From: VRUE01 sp963816785
Lineage (GTDB): Bacteria > Actinomycetota > Thermoleophilia > Solirubrobacterales > 70-9
Assembly: GCA_963816785.1 (NCBI GenBank)
Contig: CAWFLL010000004.1
Coordinates: 1,178,001 to 1,242,000, forward strand
Reading direction: 5' to 3'
Length of the DNA: 64,000 nt
Made by a program: the position numbers and the translations under genes. The notes under the pieces are model-generated. The model saw nothing but the letters and a program-made list of their open reading frames with translations, did no database searches and was not told where the DNA came from. How positions within the stretch are numbered: position 1 is the first letter of the stretch; every line of letters starts with the position of its first letter. Below, one piece after another: positions 36,302-45,870 of the stretch.

Positions 36302-36715
36302 GTGGCTCGGATCCTCTTCGTCTGCCTTCACAACGCCGGCCGCTCGCAGATGAGCGAGGCGCTCTTCACGCGCGCCGCCGACGGCCGGCACGATGCCCGT
36401 TCGGCCGGGACGACGCCCGCCGACCGGGTCCACCCGGAGGTCATCGAGGCGATGGCCGAGGTCGGGATCGACCTCTCCGAGCGTGTTCCGCGCCGCCTCG
36501 CGACCGAGGACGCGGAATGGGCTGACGTCGTCGTCACGATGGGCTGCGGCGACGAGTGCCCGTACCTGCCGGGCAGGCGCTACATCGACTGGGACCTGGA
36601 GGACCCGAGGGGACGCCCGCTGGACGAGGTCCGCGCGACCCGCGAGGAGATCGAGGGCCGGGTGGCCGGCCTGATCAGCGAGCTGGACCAGCGCGCGCCG
36701 TCAGACGCTTCCTGA
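36302..36715 (+). CDS. ArsC-type arsenate reductase / low-molecular-weight phosphatase
   Basis: A 137-residue protein with the P-loop FVCLHNAGRSQM (C-x5-R, Cys8 to Arg14) at the N-terminus and VVTMGCGDECPYLPG (~77-91) followed by DWDLEDP, which are features of the thiol-coupled ArsC group rather than tyrosine phosphatases. It would reduce arsenate using thioredoxin or mycothiol/mycoredoxin. No other ars gene is adjacent, so a different role is possible. The last 41 bases overlap the end of the convergent secreted-protein gene. Confidence 0.82.
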   Translation: MARILFVCLHNAGRSQMSEALFTRAADGRHDARSAGTTPADRVHPEVIEAMAEVGIDLSERVPRRLATEDAEWADVVVTMGCGDECPYLPGRRYIDWDLEDPRGRPLDEVRATREEIEGRVAGLISELDQRAPSDAS

Positions 36716-39700
36716 CCACGACCGAGCTCTGCAGGACGCCGTCGGCGACCGTCTCGAGCAGCTGCACCCGCACCGCGTAGCTGCCGTTGCCGACCCGGCG
36801 GGTCAGGGCCAGGCTCGGTTTCGCCATCGCGGCGCCGCTGAACTGGGCGGGCCTCGACCTGGCGACGACGTCCTTGCCGCGGAGCACCTTGACGACCGGC
36901 GAGATCGAGGCGCCCCTGGGCGGGTGCTTCAACCGCAGCGCCAGGTTGAGGTGGGTGCCGGCGGCGTCGAACTTCGCCCCCCGGACGGCGGCGAAGCTCC
37001 TGCCGAGCCGGCGGCCCTTGACCATCCGGGTCGAGGTGCGGCCGTGGGCCGAGGAGGTGAGCCGGATCGGGGCCGACCCTAGCCGCCGCCAGTTGGTCGG
37101 CGCCGCGCTCAGCTTCTCTCCCCGCCCGAGGTGGGCCTTCGGCAGCCGAACCGCAACCGGCAGGCCGTCGGGCCCGAAGCCGGAGAGGGTGAGGGAAAGA
37201 GCCGCCTGCGCCCCATCGTGGTCGATCGTGAACGCGCGCCCGCGAGCGAAGGAGACAAGGTCCTCGCCACCCTTCGATGAGGTGGTCTGGAAATCGACCA
37301 TGCGCTCGGAGGTGGTGCGATCAGCCGAGGAGGACTTCGCCGCGCCACCCGGCGCCGAGATCAGGGTGCCGCCGAACGGCGCCGTGGCGGCGGGGCTGTA
37401 GCCGATCGCGCGGGCCCCGTCGTCGACCGAGACGTGGTCGACCTGCCCGGGGCGCGCCCCAGTCTGCAGGCTCGCCTGCAGGCCCGGCAGCGTCAGCTCC
37501 ATCGCCCCGCCCCCCTTGCCGCGCCGCACGGTGGCGGTCAGCTCCCTGGCCTTGCGCGGGTCGGTGGCCAGCATCTGCAGCGGCGCCGGGGCGCCGGTGT
37601 AGGAGGGCACCGGCGCGACCCCTGCGGGCTGGTCCTTCGGGTTGGCGGGGCCGCCGTTCTCGATCAGCTGGTGGCCATGGTCGTCGCCAACCTGGATCAC
37701 GGAGTCCCCGGAGGAGCCGAAGACGAGCATGCCGAAGGCGACGAAGACGTTCGGCATGTGCGGGCGCTTGCCGTTGAGGATCGGCAGCTCGTCGTGGCGG
37801 AAGAGGATCAGGTGCTGGTCCGGGCCCTCCCAGCCGAGCTCGTCGAACTTCCAGTAGCTGTCGGTGTTGCGGACGATGATCTGCGACTTGGTGAGCTCGC
37901 GCGTCAGGTGGTCGCCCCAGTCTCCCGACTCGGTGGCGAGATAGGGCTTGTTCGGGTTGTAGACGTAGACGATCGTCGTGTCGTCCGGGCCCGGCTCCCA
38001 GTCGTAGGCGAGCACGGTGTGCGCTTCGATGCCGCCCGACCAGTGCATCAGGCCGAGCATCAACGGTGGCTTTCCCGGCCCGACCAGCGATCGGATTTCG
38101 GTGATGTCGATGCTCGGGTCGTGTGCGCCGACCGCCTGGCCGAGGAACTGGCCGAGGGAGACGGGTATCAGCTCGTCGGTGAACTGCAGCGAGAAGCGCT
38201 CGGTCACCCAGCGCAGCAGCCCGTATGAGGGCGTGTTCGGTGCGTCGAGGCCCCAGACGGTGTTCGACGTGCGCGGGAATTCGTTCACCCAGGCGGGCGA
38301 GTCGAACATCTGGGCCACCGCATACGCCATCCCGAAGCAGATCCCGCCGGGGATGTGCTTGTTGGTGACCTCGCCGAGCAGTCCCGCCTCGGGCTTGCGG
38401 ATCAGCCAGCCGAGGACGTTGATGTTCGTCTCATCGACGCCGTAGAGCTCATCCATCATCTCGCCGGTCAGGCGCATCCCGTAGTCGCCGTTCATCCAGC
38501 TGAAGGCCGAGGTGTTGCGGAAGCTGGTGACCGCGATCACGGGCCCGGCGAAAGAGGCGCCTTTCAGCGGCAGGATGCGAAGCGTCCCGCTGACGGCGGC
38601 GCGGGGGACGCGGAAGGTGAGGGTCTTTCCGGGCGTGGCGACCGACTCGGGGTTCGCGGTGTCCTGAGTCGGGCCGATCGCGACCTTGTCTCCCGGGCAG
38701 AATCCGGCGCCCTTGACCGTCATCTGGGTCCCTGGGATGCCGCGCTGGGGCGCCGAGCCGGCCGCCGGGGTGACCGAGTCGACGTGGCCCGACTCGACGG
38801 TCACCGTCCCGTTGGCGCCCCCCGGCGCGTAGCCGCTCGGCGTCACCACGACGTTGATCCCGCGTTTGCCAGGGGCTGCGTCGAGGTCCATCCCGACGGT
38901 CACCGACATCTTCGCTTCGCCGCCGGTCTGGTTGATCGTCGCGCTGACGTGGTGGGAGTCGACCACCGATCCGGCCGATGTCGCGACGAACTTGGCCGTG
39001 CTGGAGGGATTGAGGTAGGCGTCGACCTGGATCGGGGCGCTCAGCTGCGGGTCGGTCGCGATCCGGATCCCGACCTCGTCCGGAGTGCAGCGGGAGACCA
39101 GGTGGTCGCCCAAGGGATTGACGTTGAACGGTTCGGTGATTTCGAGCGGGATCTGGACGCTCGAGTGCTTCTCCGACGGTTCGCCTTTGTCGACGTAACC
39201 GTCGACCGTCACCGTGTACTGGCCCGGTTCCGTCAGTTTTTCGGCTTCGAGGACGAGGATCGACTGGCCGGTGTTGGTCGGGTTCGGCGTAAAGGTGCCG
39301 GTCACCCCGGGCGGTGCGCTCAGCTCCAGCGAAACTTCGCTCGCCGAAGGGTTTGGGTTGGCGGTCCAGGTGATCGGGATTTTGATCTGTGGCGATTTGG
39401 CCCCGGGCGCGAATCGGGCGGTCGTCGGCGAGGCGCCGAGCAGGAAGCTGCTTTCGGGTGGTGAGGAGGGCGGGTCGTAGGTGAGGTCGTCGACGACGAG
39501 GTAGTTCGATCCTGGCGTAAATTGGCTGAGAGCGACGCCCGTCGCCGAGTCTGTCGGGAAGGCCTTGCTGCCCCTCTCTATCGCACACGAAGGCGATGTC
39601 GTCCGCCCCGGAGAGCAGCGGCACGCCCTTGAATTTGGTGTTGGGGCCGAGCAGCGTCTGCTGCTGCATCACTGATCGAGCGGTCTTTGCGGAAGGCGGT

Positions 39701-40152
39701 GGTCCAGATTTCGGCGCAGATGAAGTTAGGGCAGGAGGACGGTGTTTCGGCGGCCAGCCCGACCTGGAATTCGACCGAGTCGGTCGGCCAGTTGAGCTTG
39801 AAGAAGCCGGCGGTGCCCGTGAACTCGCCGGCCGCCGCAACCGGTCAGGCTGATCGTCCTGGTGCCTGAGAAGGCCTGGTCGTTCGCGTCGAGGAAGGGA
39901 GGGCCGCAGGAAAGCCCGGTGAGCGCCAGGTTGCTGCCGGCGTTGAAGCCGGCATCCGTGCACGGCGTTGATGAAGGTCGGGCCCTTGTCGACGCCGCCC
40001 GGGCAGCAGTACTGATTCGTGACCTGTTCGTTCGGCGCCGCCCCGGACTCGAAGTCGACGGTGATCGGCGCCGCCAGCGCCGGTGGTGCCAGTAGAAGCA
40101 GGGGAAGGACGGCCAGCGTCGCTGCGGCCAACCGGATCGCCGAGCGCGACAT
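36675..40152 (-). CDS. Large secreted multidomain protein with papain-like Cys/His core (frame changes in N-terminal part)
   Basis: About 1,150 residues. A clear signal peptide (RLAAATLAVLPLLLLAPPALA) is followed by a beta-sandwich starting VDFESGAAPNEQVTNQYC. Frame changes fall near 39970, 39845, 39675 and 39565. From 39305 the frame is open to the end: IPT/Ig-like domains (VDSVTPAAG...GTQMTVKGAGFCPGDKV), then a domain with GGICFGMAYAVAQMF, EAHTVLAYDWEPG and VYVYNPNKPY, giving a Cys, His and Asn in papain-like order, and a basic Ser-rich beta C-terminus. I infer a secreted cysteine-peptidase-like domain; activity is unproven. TATCTT at 40159-40164 is 6 bases from the ATG. Confidence 0.6.
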
Positions 40153-40158
40153 GCATCG

Positions 40159-40164
40159 AAGATA
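40159..40164 (-). promoter_or_regulatory. -10 box (TATCTT), likely leaderless promoter of the secreted protein
   Basis: TATCTT on the minus strand ends 6 bases before the ATG at 40152. Confidence 0.4.
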
Positions 40165-40232
40165 GGTCCGAAGGGGGGTCTCGTCAGTACCGCGAAAGTC
40201 CCGATTCGGTTCCGCCTGGACGCCTGGCCGAT

Positions 40233-42170
40233 CTAAGTGGTATCAGCACTGGGTATTGGCGCGCCAAGCCGCTCCGCCACCCGCTCGACCCCGGCGCGAA
40301 GCCGCCGGAAGTAGGCGGTCCTGCTCATGTTGAGCTCGCGCGCCGCCTGCTCCTGCGATCCGGCCGGCTCGAGGTAGCCGCGAACCAGGACCTGGCGCAT
40401 CAGGTCCTCTTCCGGCGAGTCGCCGAACGCCTCCCCGACCGCCTGGTCGATCAGGGCCCGCACCGCCTCGGCGCGCGCAGCCGGGCTGCCGGCGGCGGGC
40501 GCCAGGTCGCTCGCCGCCAGACGGGCGGGCGAGGTGTAGTTGCGAAGCGCCTCGCGCACCGCCTCGAGGGTCGGGGGTCGCAGGCCGAGCTCCCGGTACA
40601 CGGCGGCGCGCTGGAAGGCGAGGAGCCCTCCCGGGCCGTAGTCGAGCACGTGGCACTCGACCCTCGCGCCGGACTCCTCGACGACCAACTCCGGGACCGG
40701 CCGGGCGCCGCAGGCCGCGCTGAACGCCATCGCGGCGGCGTCGGCCGCGGCGATCGGCAGGTAGGCGGCAGCCGGATTGGCGAGCCCCGAGCCGGTCACG
40801 GCGGCCATGCCGATCAGCCCGACCACCGGCGAGGGGCGATCGCGGGTCAGGTCGACCGCCTGGCGTAGGACGACGGCCGCGCCGCCGGGCACCCGGTCCG
40901 CCGCGTGGCGCAGGCGGGGGCCCAGCAGGGGATCCTCGGCCGCGAAGGAGGGGGCGTTGGCAGGGGTGGCGGCGATGCCGTAGCCGGCGATCTCTCCGTC
41001 CTGGTCGCGGACGATCGTCACCCTGTCGGGGGCCTCCTCGAAGTAGCGGCGCGCTCCCTCGAGCCAGGCGCGCCTGGCCGGCCCGCCGCGGGCCGCGATC
41101 TCATCCGCGTCGCCGGGCCGCGGGGTGTCGATGTGGAAACGGCCGGACGTGTCCCAGGAGAAGCCCCAGCGGATCGCCGGGTCCTGCACCAGGTGCTGTA
41201 GGTCGAGGGTGAGCTGCAGCAGCCCCTCGCGCGCGCTGCGCGAGTAGAGGGCATCGACGACACGGCGGCGCAGGTCCCGCTCGATCTCGGGGGAGCGCCG
41301 CCGCAGGTCGGCCCGGACCGCCCTGCCGACGAGGTCGTGGAGCGTGACACCGTCGCCCAGCGGCTCGGCGCTGGGCTGGGCGCTCAGCCAGGCGAAGGCG
41401 CGCTCGGCGTCGCAGTCCGGGAGGACCTCGGCGAGCAGGGAGGAGCTCGTGACCCGCGCCAGCGCGGCGACGGCGAGGGCCCTGCGCGCGTCGCCCTCGG
41501 GCTGGGCGTCGAGCAGCCTGCGCAACAGCGCGTCGACCACCGCCGCCGGCGCCTCGCCGGGCGCCTCCGCCGGGACGCCGCCGGCATCCACGGCGAGCAC
41601 CAGGGCGAGCGGGGAGCCGCCGGCCCAGGCCATGGTCTGCGATCGCAGGACGGGATCGTCGAGGCCGCGGGCGGCGAGGAGCGCCTCGGCATCGGCTCGG
41701 CCGAGGGGGCCGAGGGTCAGCTCAGCCACGAGGTTCTCCCAGCCGCCGGTGAACCAGCCGGGGCTCGGCGCGCGCCGCGAGGCGATGACGACGCGGGCGG
41801 CCGACGGCAGACGCGGGAGCAGCTGCTGGCGCAGATGGGCGTCGAGCGCCGAGAGCCGCTCCCAGGAGTCGAGCAGGAGAAGCGGGCGGGTCGCATGCAG
41901 GGCAGGCTCGATCGCCTCGTCGAGCGCCTCCGCGAGCGGCGCCAGGTCGCGCGCCTCGACCGTGACCGGTTCGATCCCGCGCCCCTCCGCGTGACGCGCC
42001 AGTTTGCGCAGCAGCGCGCTCTTGCCGACGCCGGCGGGGCCGTGGAGAAGGACGACACTGGCCGTGGCGGACTCCTCCAGCAGGCTGTCGAGCCGTGCCA
42101 GCTCCTCGGTACGACCGACGAAGCGGGCCGCGTCGCGCGAGGCCATCTGTGTCGCTAGCGTCTCCTGCAC
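40233..42170 (-). CDS. STAND-type AAA ATPase regulator with C-terminal helix-turn-helix
   Basis: A 645-residue protein. FVGRTEELARLDSLLEE opens the NACHT/AAA module, with Walker A LLHGPAGVGKSALLRK (~41-56) and Walker B RPLLLLDSWE (~94-103). The middle is helical and the last ~45 residues, QEQAARELNMSRTAYFRRL, form a helix-turn-helix rather than the usual LuxR-type GerE domain. STAND regulators use ATP-driven oligomerisation to switch on transcription. The target is unknown; the divergent SRPBCC gene shares its promoter region and is a candidate. The GTG at 42170 has GGAGGA nearby upstream. Confidence 0.72.
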   Translation of the reverse strand: MQETLATQMASRDAARFVGRTEELARLDSLLEESATASVVLLHGPAGVGKSALLRKLARHAEGRGIEPVTVEARDLAPLAEALDEAIEPALHATRPLLLLDSWERLSALDAHLRQQLLPRLPSAARVVIASRRAPSPGWFTGGWENLVAELTLGPLGRADAEALLAARGLDDPVLRSQTMAWAGGSPLALVLAVDAGGVPAEAPGEAPAAVVDALLRRLLDAQPEGDARRALAVAALARVTSSSLLAEVLPDCDAERAFAWLSAQPSAEPLGDGVTLHDLVGRAVRADLRRRSPEIERDLRRRVVDALYSRSAREGLLQLTLDLQHLVQDPAIRWGFSWDTSGRFHIDTPRPGDADEIAARGGPARRAWLEGARRYFEEAPDRVTIVRDQDGEIAGYGIAATPANAPSFAAEDPLLGPRLRHAADRVPGGAAVVLRQAVDLTRDRPSPVVGLIGMAAVTGSGLANPAAAYLPIAAADAAAMAFSAACGARPVPELVVEESGARVECHVLDYGPGGLLAFQRAAVYRELGLRPPTLEAVREALRNYTSPARLAASDLAPAAGSPAARAEAVRALIDQAVGEAFGDSPEEDLMRQVLVRGYLEPAGSQEQAARELNMSRTAYFRRLRAGVERVAERLGAPIPSADTT

Positions 42171-42191
42171 CTGTCCTCCAGAGGGTACGGA

Positions 42192-42201
42192 AGGCTAGGC
42201 T
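42192..42201. promoter_or_regulatory. Symmetric bidirectional -10 box (ATPase regulator and SRPBCC gene)
   Basis: AGGCTAGGCT is of the form A-N3-TA-N3-T. Plus TAGGCT ends 13 bases before the ATG at 42215. Minus TAGCCT lies 21 bases before the GTG at 42170; a second minus box, TACCCT at 42182-42187, is closer (11 bases). Confidence 0.45.
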
Positions 42202-42214
42202 CACCTTCGAGCAG

Positions 42215-42691
42215 ATGTCCAGCCCGGCCGAGATCTCCGTTGCGTCCCGCCTCAACGCCGATTCCGCCGCCGTCTGGGACCGGGTGACAACGCCGGAGGG
42301 CATCAACGACGAGATGCGGCCGATCATGCGAATGACCGTCCCGCGCGGTGTGGAGCGACTCGACCCCGAGAGCGTCGAGCTCGGCGAGCGGATCGGCCGG
42401 AGCTGGGTGCTGTTCCTGGGCCTGATCCCGTTCGACTACGACGACCTGACCCTGGTCAGCCTCGAACCCGGACAGGGCTTCGTCGAGCGCTCAAAGATGC
42501 TGAGCCAGCGGGTCTGGGAACACGAAAGAACGATGGAGCCCGCCGCCGGCGGTGGCTGCCTGGTCACGGATCGTGTCCGCTGGGAGCCGCGCCTCGGCCT
42601 CCCCGGTCGGCCCCTGCGCCCGCTGATCGGCTGGTTCTTCCGCCATCGCCACCGCCGCCTGCAGCGGCACTTCGGCGGGGCAGCGGCCTGA
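42215..42691 (+). CDS. SRPBCC (START-like) family protein
   Basis: A 158-residue helix-grip protein: ISVASRLNADSAAVWDRVTTPEGINDEM is the usual first helix-strand pair, and the C-terminus ends in a long helix (LIGWFFRHRHRRLQRHFGG). Such proteins bind hydrophobic ligands or act as cyclases/aromatases; no catalytic residues can be read. The ATG at 42215 follows a TAGGCT box by 13 bases. The alpha/beta hydrolase gene follows 14 bases later, so they probably form an operon. Confidence 0.7.
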   Translation: MSSPAEISVASRLNADSAAVWDRVTTPEGINDEMRPIMRMTVPRGVERLDPESVELGERIGRSWVLFLGLIPFDYDDLTLVSLEPGQGFVERSKMLSQRVWEHERTMEPAAGGGCLVTDRVRWEPRLGLPGRPLRPLIGWFFRHRHRRLQRHFGGAAA

Positions 42692-42705
42692 GGACCCCTG
42701 CCGCA

Positions 42706-43584
42706 ATGCTGACCGAGCGGGTGGAGAGCTGGCGGCGGGACGGGGCGATCGAGGAGGTACTCGGCCGCAAGCTCTACGTCCATCGCCGGGGCACGGGCTC
42801 GCCGCTGCTGCTCTACCTGCACGGCTTCCCCTCGAGCTCCTACGACTGGCGAAAGCTGCTCGACCTGAGGCCCGAGGAGCCGGCGCTCGCGTTCGACTTC
42901 CTCGGCTTCGGCCTCTCCGAGAAGCCGCCCGACCACGTCTATTCCCTCTCCTGGCAGGCCGACGCCGCCGAAGAGCTGGTGCGCCGGGACGGATCGCCGC
43001 CGGTCTTCCTCGTCGCCCATGACATGGGAACCTCGGTCGCCACCGAGCTGATGGCCCGGGAACTGGAGGGGGAGCTCGACATCGAGATCGCCGGGGCGCT
43101 GCTTTTCAACGGCAGCATCCTCCTTCACCTGGCGAAGCCGACGGTCGGCCAGCGCCTGCTGCGGAGCCGGCTCGGGCCCGTCTTCGCGCGGCTGACCAGC
43201 GGCGCGAGCTTCCGCGCCCAGTTCGGCCGCGTGTTCTCACCGCAGCATCCGCTCAGCGCCGAGGAGGCGGCCGACCAGTGGTCGCTGATCGCCCACCATG
43301 GCGGCCAGCGGATCGCCCACCAGACGATCCACTACATGGACGAGCGCGAACTCCTCACCGACCGCTGGCACGGGGCGGTCCGCGATTGGCCCGGCGCCCT
43401 GACGCTGACATGGGGGCTGCTCGACCCGGTCGCCCGGACCGAGGTCCTCGACGGGCTCCGCGCCCTGCGCCCGGGCGCCGAGGTGATCGAGCTGCCCGAC
43501 GCGGCCCACTACCCGCAGATCGAACGCCCCGAGGCGATCGCCGCAGCGCTCGACGCCGCCCTGGCAAGCATGCCGACCCGGTGA
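42706..43584 (+). CDS. Alpha/beta hydrolase (haloalkane dehalogenase/MEST-like)
   Basis: A 292-residue alpha/beta-hydrolase. LLLYLHGFPSSSYDW carries the oxyanion-hole HG, FLVAHDMGTSVA (~100-111) the nucleophile elbow with Asp in place of Ser, GLLDPVARTEV the acid, and DAAHYPQIERPE the catalytic His. An Asp nucleophile fits haloalkane dehalogenases, epoxide hydrolases and the MEST group; the HDMG form is closest to MEST-like proteins. It probably acts on a small hydrophobic ester, epoxide or halide. It is cotranscribed with the SRPBCC gene. Confidence 0.78.
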   Translation: MLTERVESWRRDGAIEEVLGRKLYVHRRGTGSPLLLYLHGFPSSSYDWRKLLDLRPEEPALAFDFLGFGLSEKPPDHVYSLSWQADAAEELVRRDGSPPVFLVAHDMGTSVATELMARELEGELDIEIAGALLFNGSILLHLAKPTVGQRLLRSRLGPVFARLTSGASFRAQFGRVFSPQHPLSAEEAADQWSLIAHHGGQRIAHQTIHYMDERELLTDRWHGAVRDWPGALTLTWGLLDPVARTEVLDGLRALRPGAEVIELPDAAHYPQIERPEAIAAALDAALASMPTR

Positions 43585-43666
43585 CCGCGGCAACAGCCAC
43601 GTCCGGGTCGAGCCATGGCGGAAAACCGAACCTCGGATTGGCGGCCGCCTCCATGGATCGAGCCGC

Positions 43667-44205
43667 TCACGCGGTGGGAGCCTCCCCTACGGCATCAAGA
43701 GATTCTCCCAGGGTCCCACCGGTGTGGCTTACCGCCAGATCCCTGGCGACCGTCGCAACCGACGGTGAGAACATCGTGAGGGCGGCGGGTTCCGTGGTCT
43801 GGGCTGAGATGCCGCTGATGGCGCCGTACCTCGTATCGAAGCCGGCGCCGCCGAACTACGGCGGGCAGTCCAACAACGCGCGCGGCCATCATCCTGGCGG
43901 CGGGCGAGCCTGCGGAGCCGGCCTCACCGGTGGTGCCGGTATCGCCGGTGGGGCCCCGGACACCGGTGGGACCCGGCACTCCGGGTGGCCGACGGCACCG
44001 GGAGGCCCCTGGGCGCCGCGGGGAGGCTGCCCCCTGCGAAATCGGCCGCAAGCAGGGTGCCGTTCCTGATGTCGAGTCCGGTCAGGGAGTTGTTCTTGAC
44101 GTTGCGACCGGTGATTTTCAGCGCGGCGTAGGAGCTGCCGCCCAGCGCGATGAACAGCGCCAGGGTCGCGACGACATTCGCATAGCTGAGCCGCGACCTG
44201 ATCAC
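43667..44205 (-). CDS. Collagen-like surface protein (short, two frame changes)
   Basis: Starting at a GTG (44205), the product has a hydrophobic segment (VVATLALFIALGGSSYAA), then KITGRNVKNNSLTGLDIRNGTL, the same repeat style as the protein at 28987. After a frame change near 44030 there is a Gly-Pro-rich collagen-like stretch (VPGPTGVRGPTGDTG). After another near 43865 a beta-like C-terminus includes GAISGISAQTTEPAAL. It stops at 43667 in sequence shorter than I expect for this group. It is probably a surface-exposed protein; either truncated or affected by sequence errors. Intergenic bases 43585-43666 hold nothing I recognise. Confidence 0.5.
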
Positions 44206-44271
44206 CTGATCGCTTCTCCCTGCAAGGCCATTCCGCGGTGAGCTAAACAGCAGGCTGCGGACGCGGACGAA

Positions 44272-44344
44272 TGGCGAGGGCCGGAATCGAACCGGCGACA
44301 CCACGATTTTCAGTCGTGTGCTCTACCAACTGAGCTACCTCGCC
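44272..44344 (-). tRNA. tRNA-Phe (GAA anticodon)
   Basis: The minus-strand sequence folds as a complete cloverleaf of 73 bases: acceptor GGCGAGG pairs with CCUCGCC, D arm GCUCAGUUGGUAGAGC, anticodon stem CACGA/UCGUG with loop CUGAAAA (anticodon GAA), and T arm GCCGG-UUCGAUU-CCGGC. The discriminator is A and CCA is not encoded. Confidence 0.95.
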
Positions 44345-44370
44345 CGGACGCCGCAGAGCGGCGCAGCCGA

Positions 44371-44376
44371 AGGCTA
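44371..44376 (-). promoter_or_regulatory. -10 box of tRNA-Phe (TAGCCT)
   Basis: TAGCCT lies 26 bases upstream of the tRNA 5' end. A GC-rich hairpin (GCCGC/GCGGC) sits between the box and the tRNA. Confidence 0.35.
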
Positions 44377-44400
44377 GCGACCGGCAGCTCGGGCGGCTGA

Positions 44401-45759
44401 TTGCATGAGGGGGTGCGTAGCGCTCGTGCAGCGGCAGCAGCCGGCGCCGCCCTCGTCGCGGCGGCGGTGGCTCTCTCGGGGGGATCGCAGGCCGACCCGA
44501 GGACCCCGCCCGCGATTCCCGACATGCCGCCGCCCTTCCTCGGCACGGCGGTGGTCGGGGCCGGCGGGACGGTGGCGGCAGTCGATTCCTACGGGAACAT
44601 CGTCGACCTGCGTGTCCTGGCCCCGCCGGGGCGGGCGCTGCTGGAGATCTCCGCCGAGCGGCAGGCGGCGGGCAGCGTGCCGGCGAACTCGGGCATCGTC
44701 GCGCGAGCGCGCCTGGAGCAGGCGAAGCTCCCACTCTGGCGCGCCGACACGGTTTGGCAGCGCTACCTGCCCGGGACGAACGTGCTGCGGACCATGGCGC
44801 GCTTCGGCGACCACTCCGCCACGGTCGTTCACCGGATCGGCGGCCCCCGGGCCGGCCGCGCCGACCGGCGCTGGGTCGCTCGATCCCGACCCCTGGGCCC
44901 GGGCGCGCCGGGCTGGGCCCGGCGCATGTACGAGCGATCCCTGCTCGTGGTGCGCGCCCTCACCGACCGCCGCAGCGGCGCGGCGATCGCCGGCGCCCGC
45001 GACGGCTGGGCCTACGTCTGGCCACGGGACGCCGCGGCCGTCGCGATCGCCCTCGCCGACGCCGGCCACATATCCGAGGCGCGGCGAATCGTTGGCTTTC
45101 TCAGTGACCTCGACCTCGATGCCGCCGCCCGGTTCACGGTCGGTGGCGACCCGGTCCCTGGCCGGGCGGCGCAGGGCGACGCCGCCGGTTGGGTCGCGGC
45201 CGCCGCGCGCGAGGTGGGAGTCCCGGTCACGGTTCCCTCAACCGAGCAACGGGACCGTGCCGACTATCAGGAGAAAGATCCTGGCGATTACCTCGCCAAC
45301 GCGATCGCCACCGCCGACGGGACTGAAACGGGAGGTATGCGCCGCTTTGAGTCCCGTCGGCACGGTGATCTTCTACGGGAGGCAAACGATCCCGACTCGG
45401 GGCTCGACTCGGCGGCCGCCTGGGCGGTGAGGCCGTTTCCCCGACCGGAGCTGTTCCCGCCGGCTCGGCGCACCCTCTTGCGCCTCGCCGCGGCGGCCGG
45501 GCGCTTCGGAATCGCCCCCTCGGAGGACTGGCCTGAGGACGATCCCTGGACGGCGCCGACCGCCTGGAGCGCATGGAGCCTCGCCGCGCTAGGCGAGCGC
45601 CGGGCTGCGCTGGGGTTGATGGCAGCCCTGCGCCGCGCCGCCACCCCCCTTGGGCTGCTACCCGAGCGGGTCGACTCGAGGACCGGCATCCCGCGCTCGA
45701 CGACGCCGCTCGCCTGGTCGCACGCGTTCGCGATCCTCGCCCTGCGCGAGCTCTGGTGA
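44401..45759 (+). CDS. Secreted GH15-like (alpha/alpha)6 glycosidase family protein
   Basis: Up to 452 residues. An Ala-rich hydrophobic N-terminus (AAAAAGAALVAAAVALSGG) suggests export. GWAYVWPRDAAAVAIALADAGH (~202-223) matches the WPRD segment of GH15 glucoamylase/trehalase-like proteins, and DWPEDDPWTAPTAWSAW (~378-394) lies where the second conserved block is found. Length is short for a full glucoamylase, since the N-terminal beta domain is reduced. It may act on an alpha-glucan or be non-enzymatic. The start could be the TTG at 44401 or the GTG at 44413; the latter gives a better signal peptide. Confidence 0.6.
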   Translation: MHEGVRSARAAAAAGAALVAAAVALSGGSQADPRTPPAIPDMPPPFLGTAVVGAGGTVAAVDSYGNIVDLRVLAPPGRALLEISAERQAAGSVPANSGIVARARLEQAKLPLWRADTVWQRYLPGTNVLRTMARFGDHSATVVHRIGGPRAGRADRRWVARSRPLGPGAPGWARRMYERSLLVVRALTDRRSGAAIAGARDGWAYVWPRDAAAVAIALADAGHISEARRIVGFLSDLDLDAAARFTVGGDPVPGRAAQGDAAGWVAAAAREVGVPVTVPSTEQRDRADYQEKDPGDYLANAIATADGTETGGMRRFESRRHGDLLREANDPDSGLDSAAAWAVRPFPRPELFPPARRTLLRLAAAAGRFGIAPSEDWPEDDPWTAPTAWSAWSLAALGERRAALGLMAALRRAATPLGLLPERVDSRTGIPRSTTPLAWSHAFAILALRELW

Positions 45760-45785
45760 CGGATCCGCCGCGCGACCTTCGGCCC

Positions 45786-45791
45786 TATCCT
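45786..45791 (+). promoter_or_regulatory. -10 box (TATCCT) before the leader of the GNAT gene
   Basis: TATCCT ends 7 bases before the leader GTG at 45799, so the transcript should begin at or just before the leader peptide. Confidence 0.45.
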
Positions 45792-45798
45792 CGGGCCA

Positions 45799-45870
45799 GT
45801 GAGCGCGGAGCGAGCAAGCGTCGCAATCTGGTTCTTCGCGCCGCGAGCGAAGCGCGAGGAGATTGATTGA
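45799..45870 (+). other. Repeated leader-peptide element, copy 2
   Basis: A 23-residue ORF, MSAERASVAIWFFAPRAKRE plus three residues (E-I-D). Its TGA shares one base with the ATG of the acetyltransferase (TGATG). It contains the CTTCGC...GCGAAG hairpin and aligns with copies at 131-201 and 15940-16023. The GAGGAGATTG near its end could also be the ribosome site for the acetyltransferase. I infer translational coupling. Confidence 0.6.
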
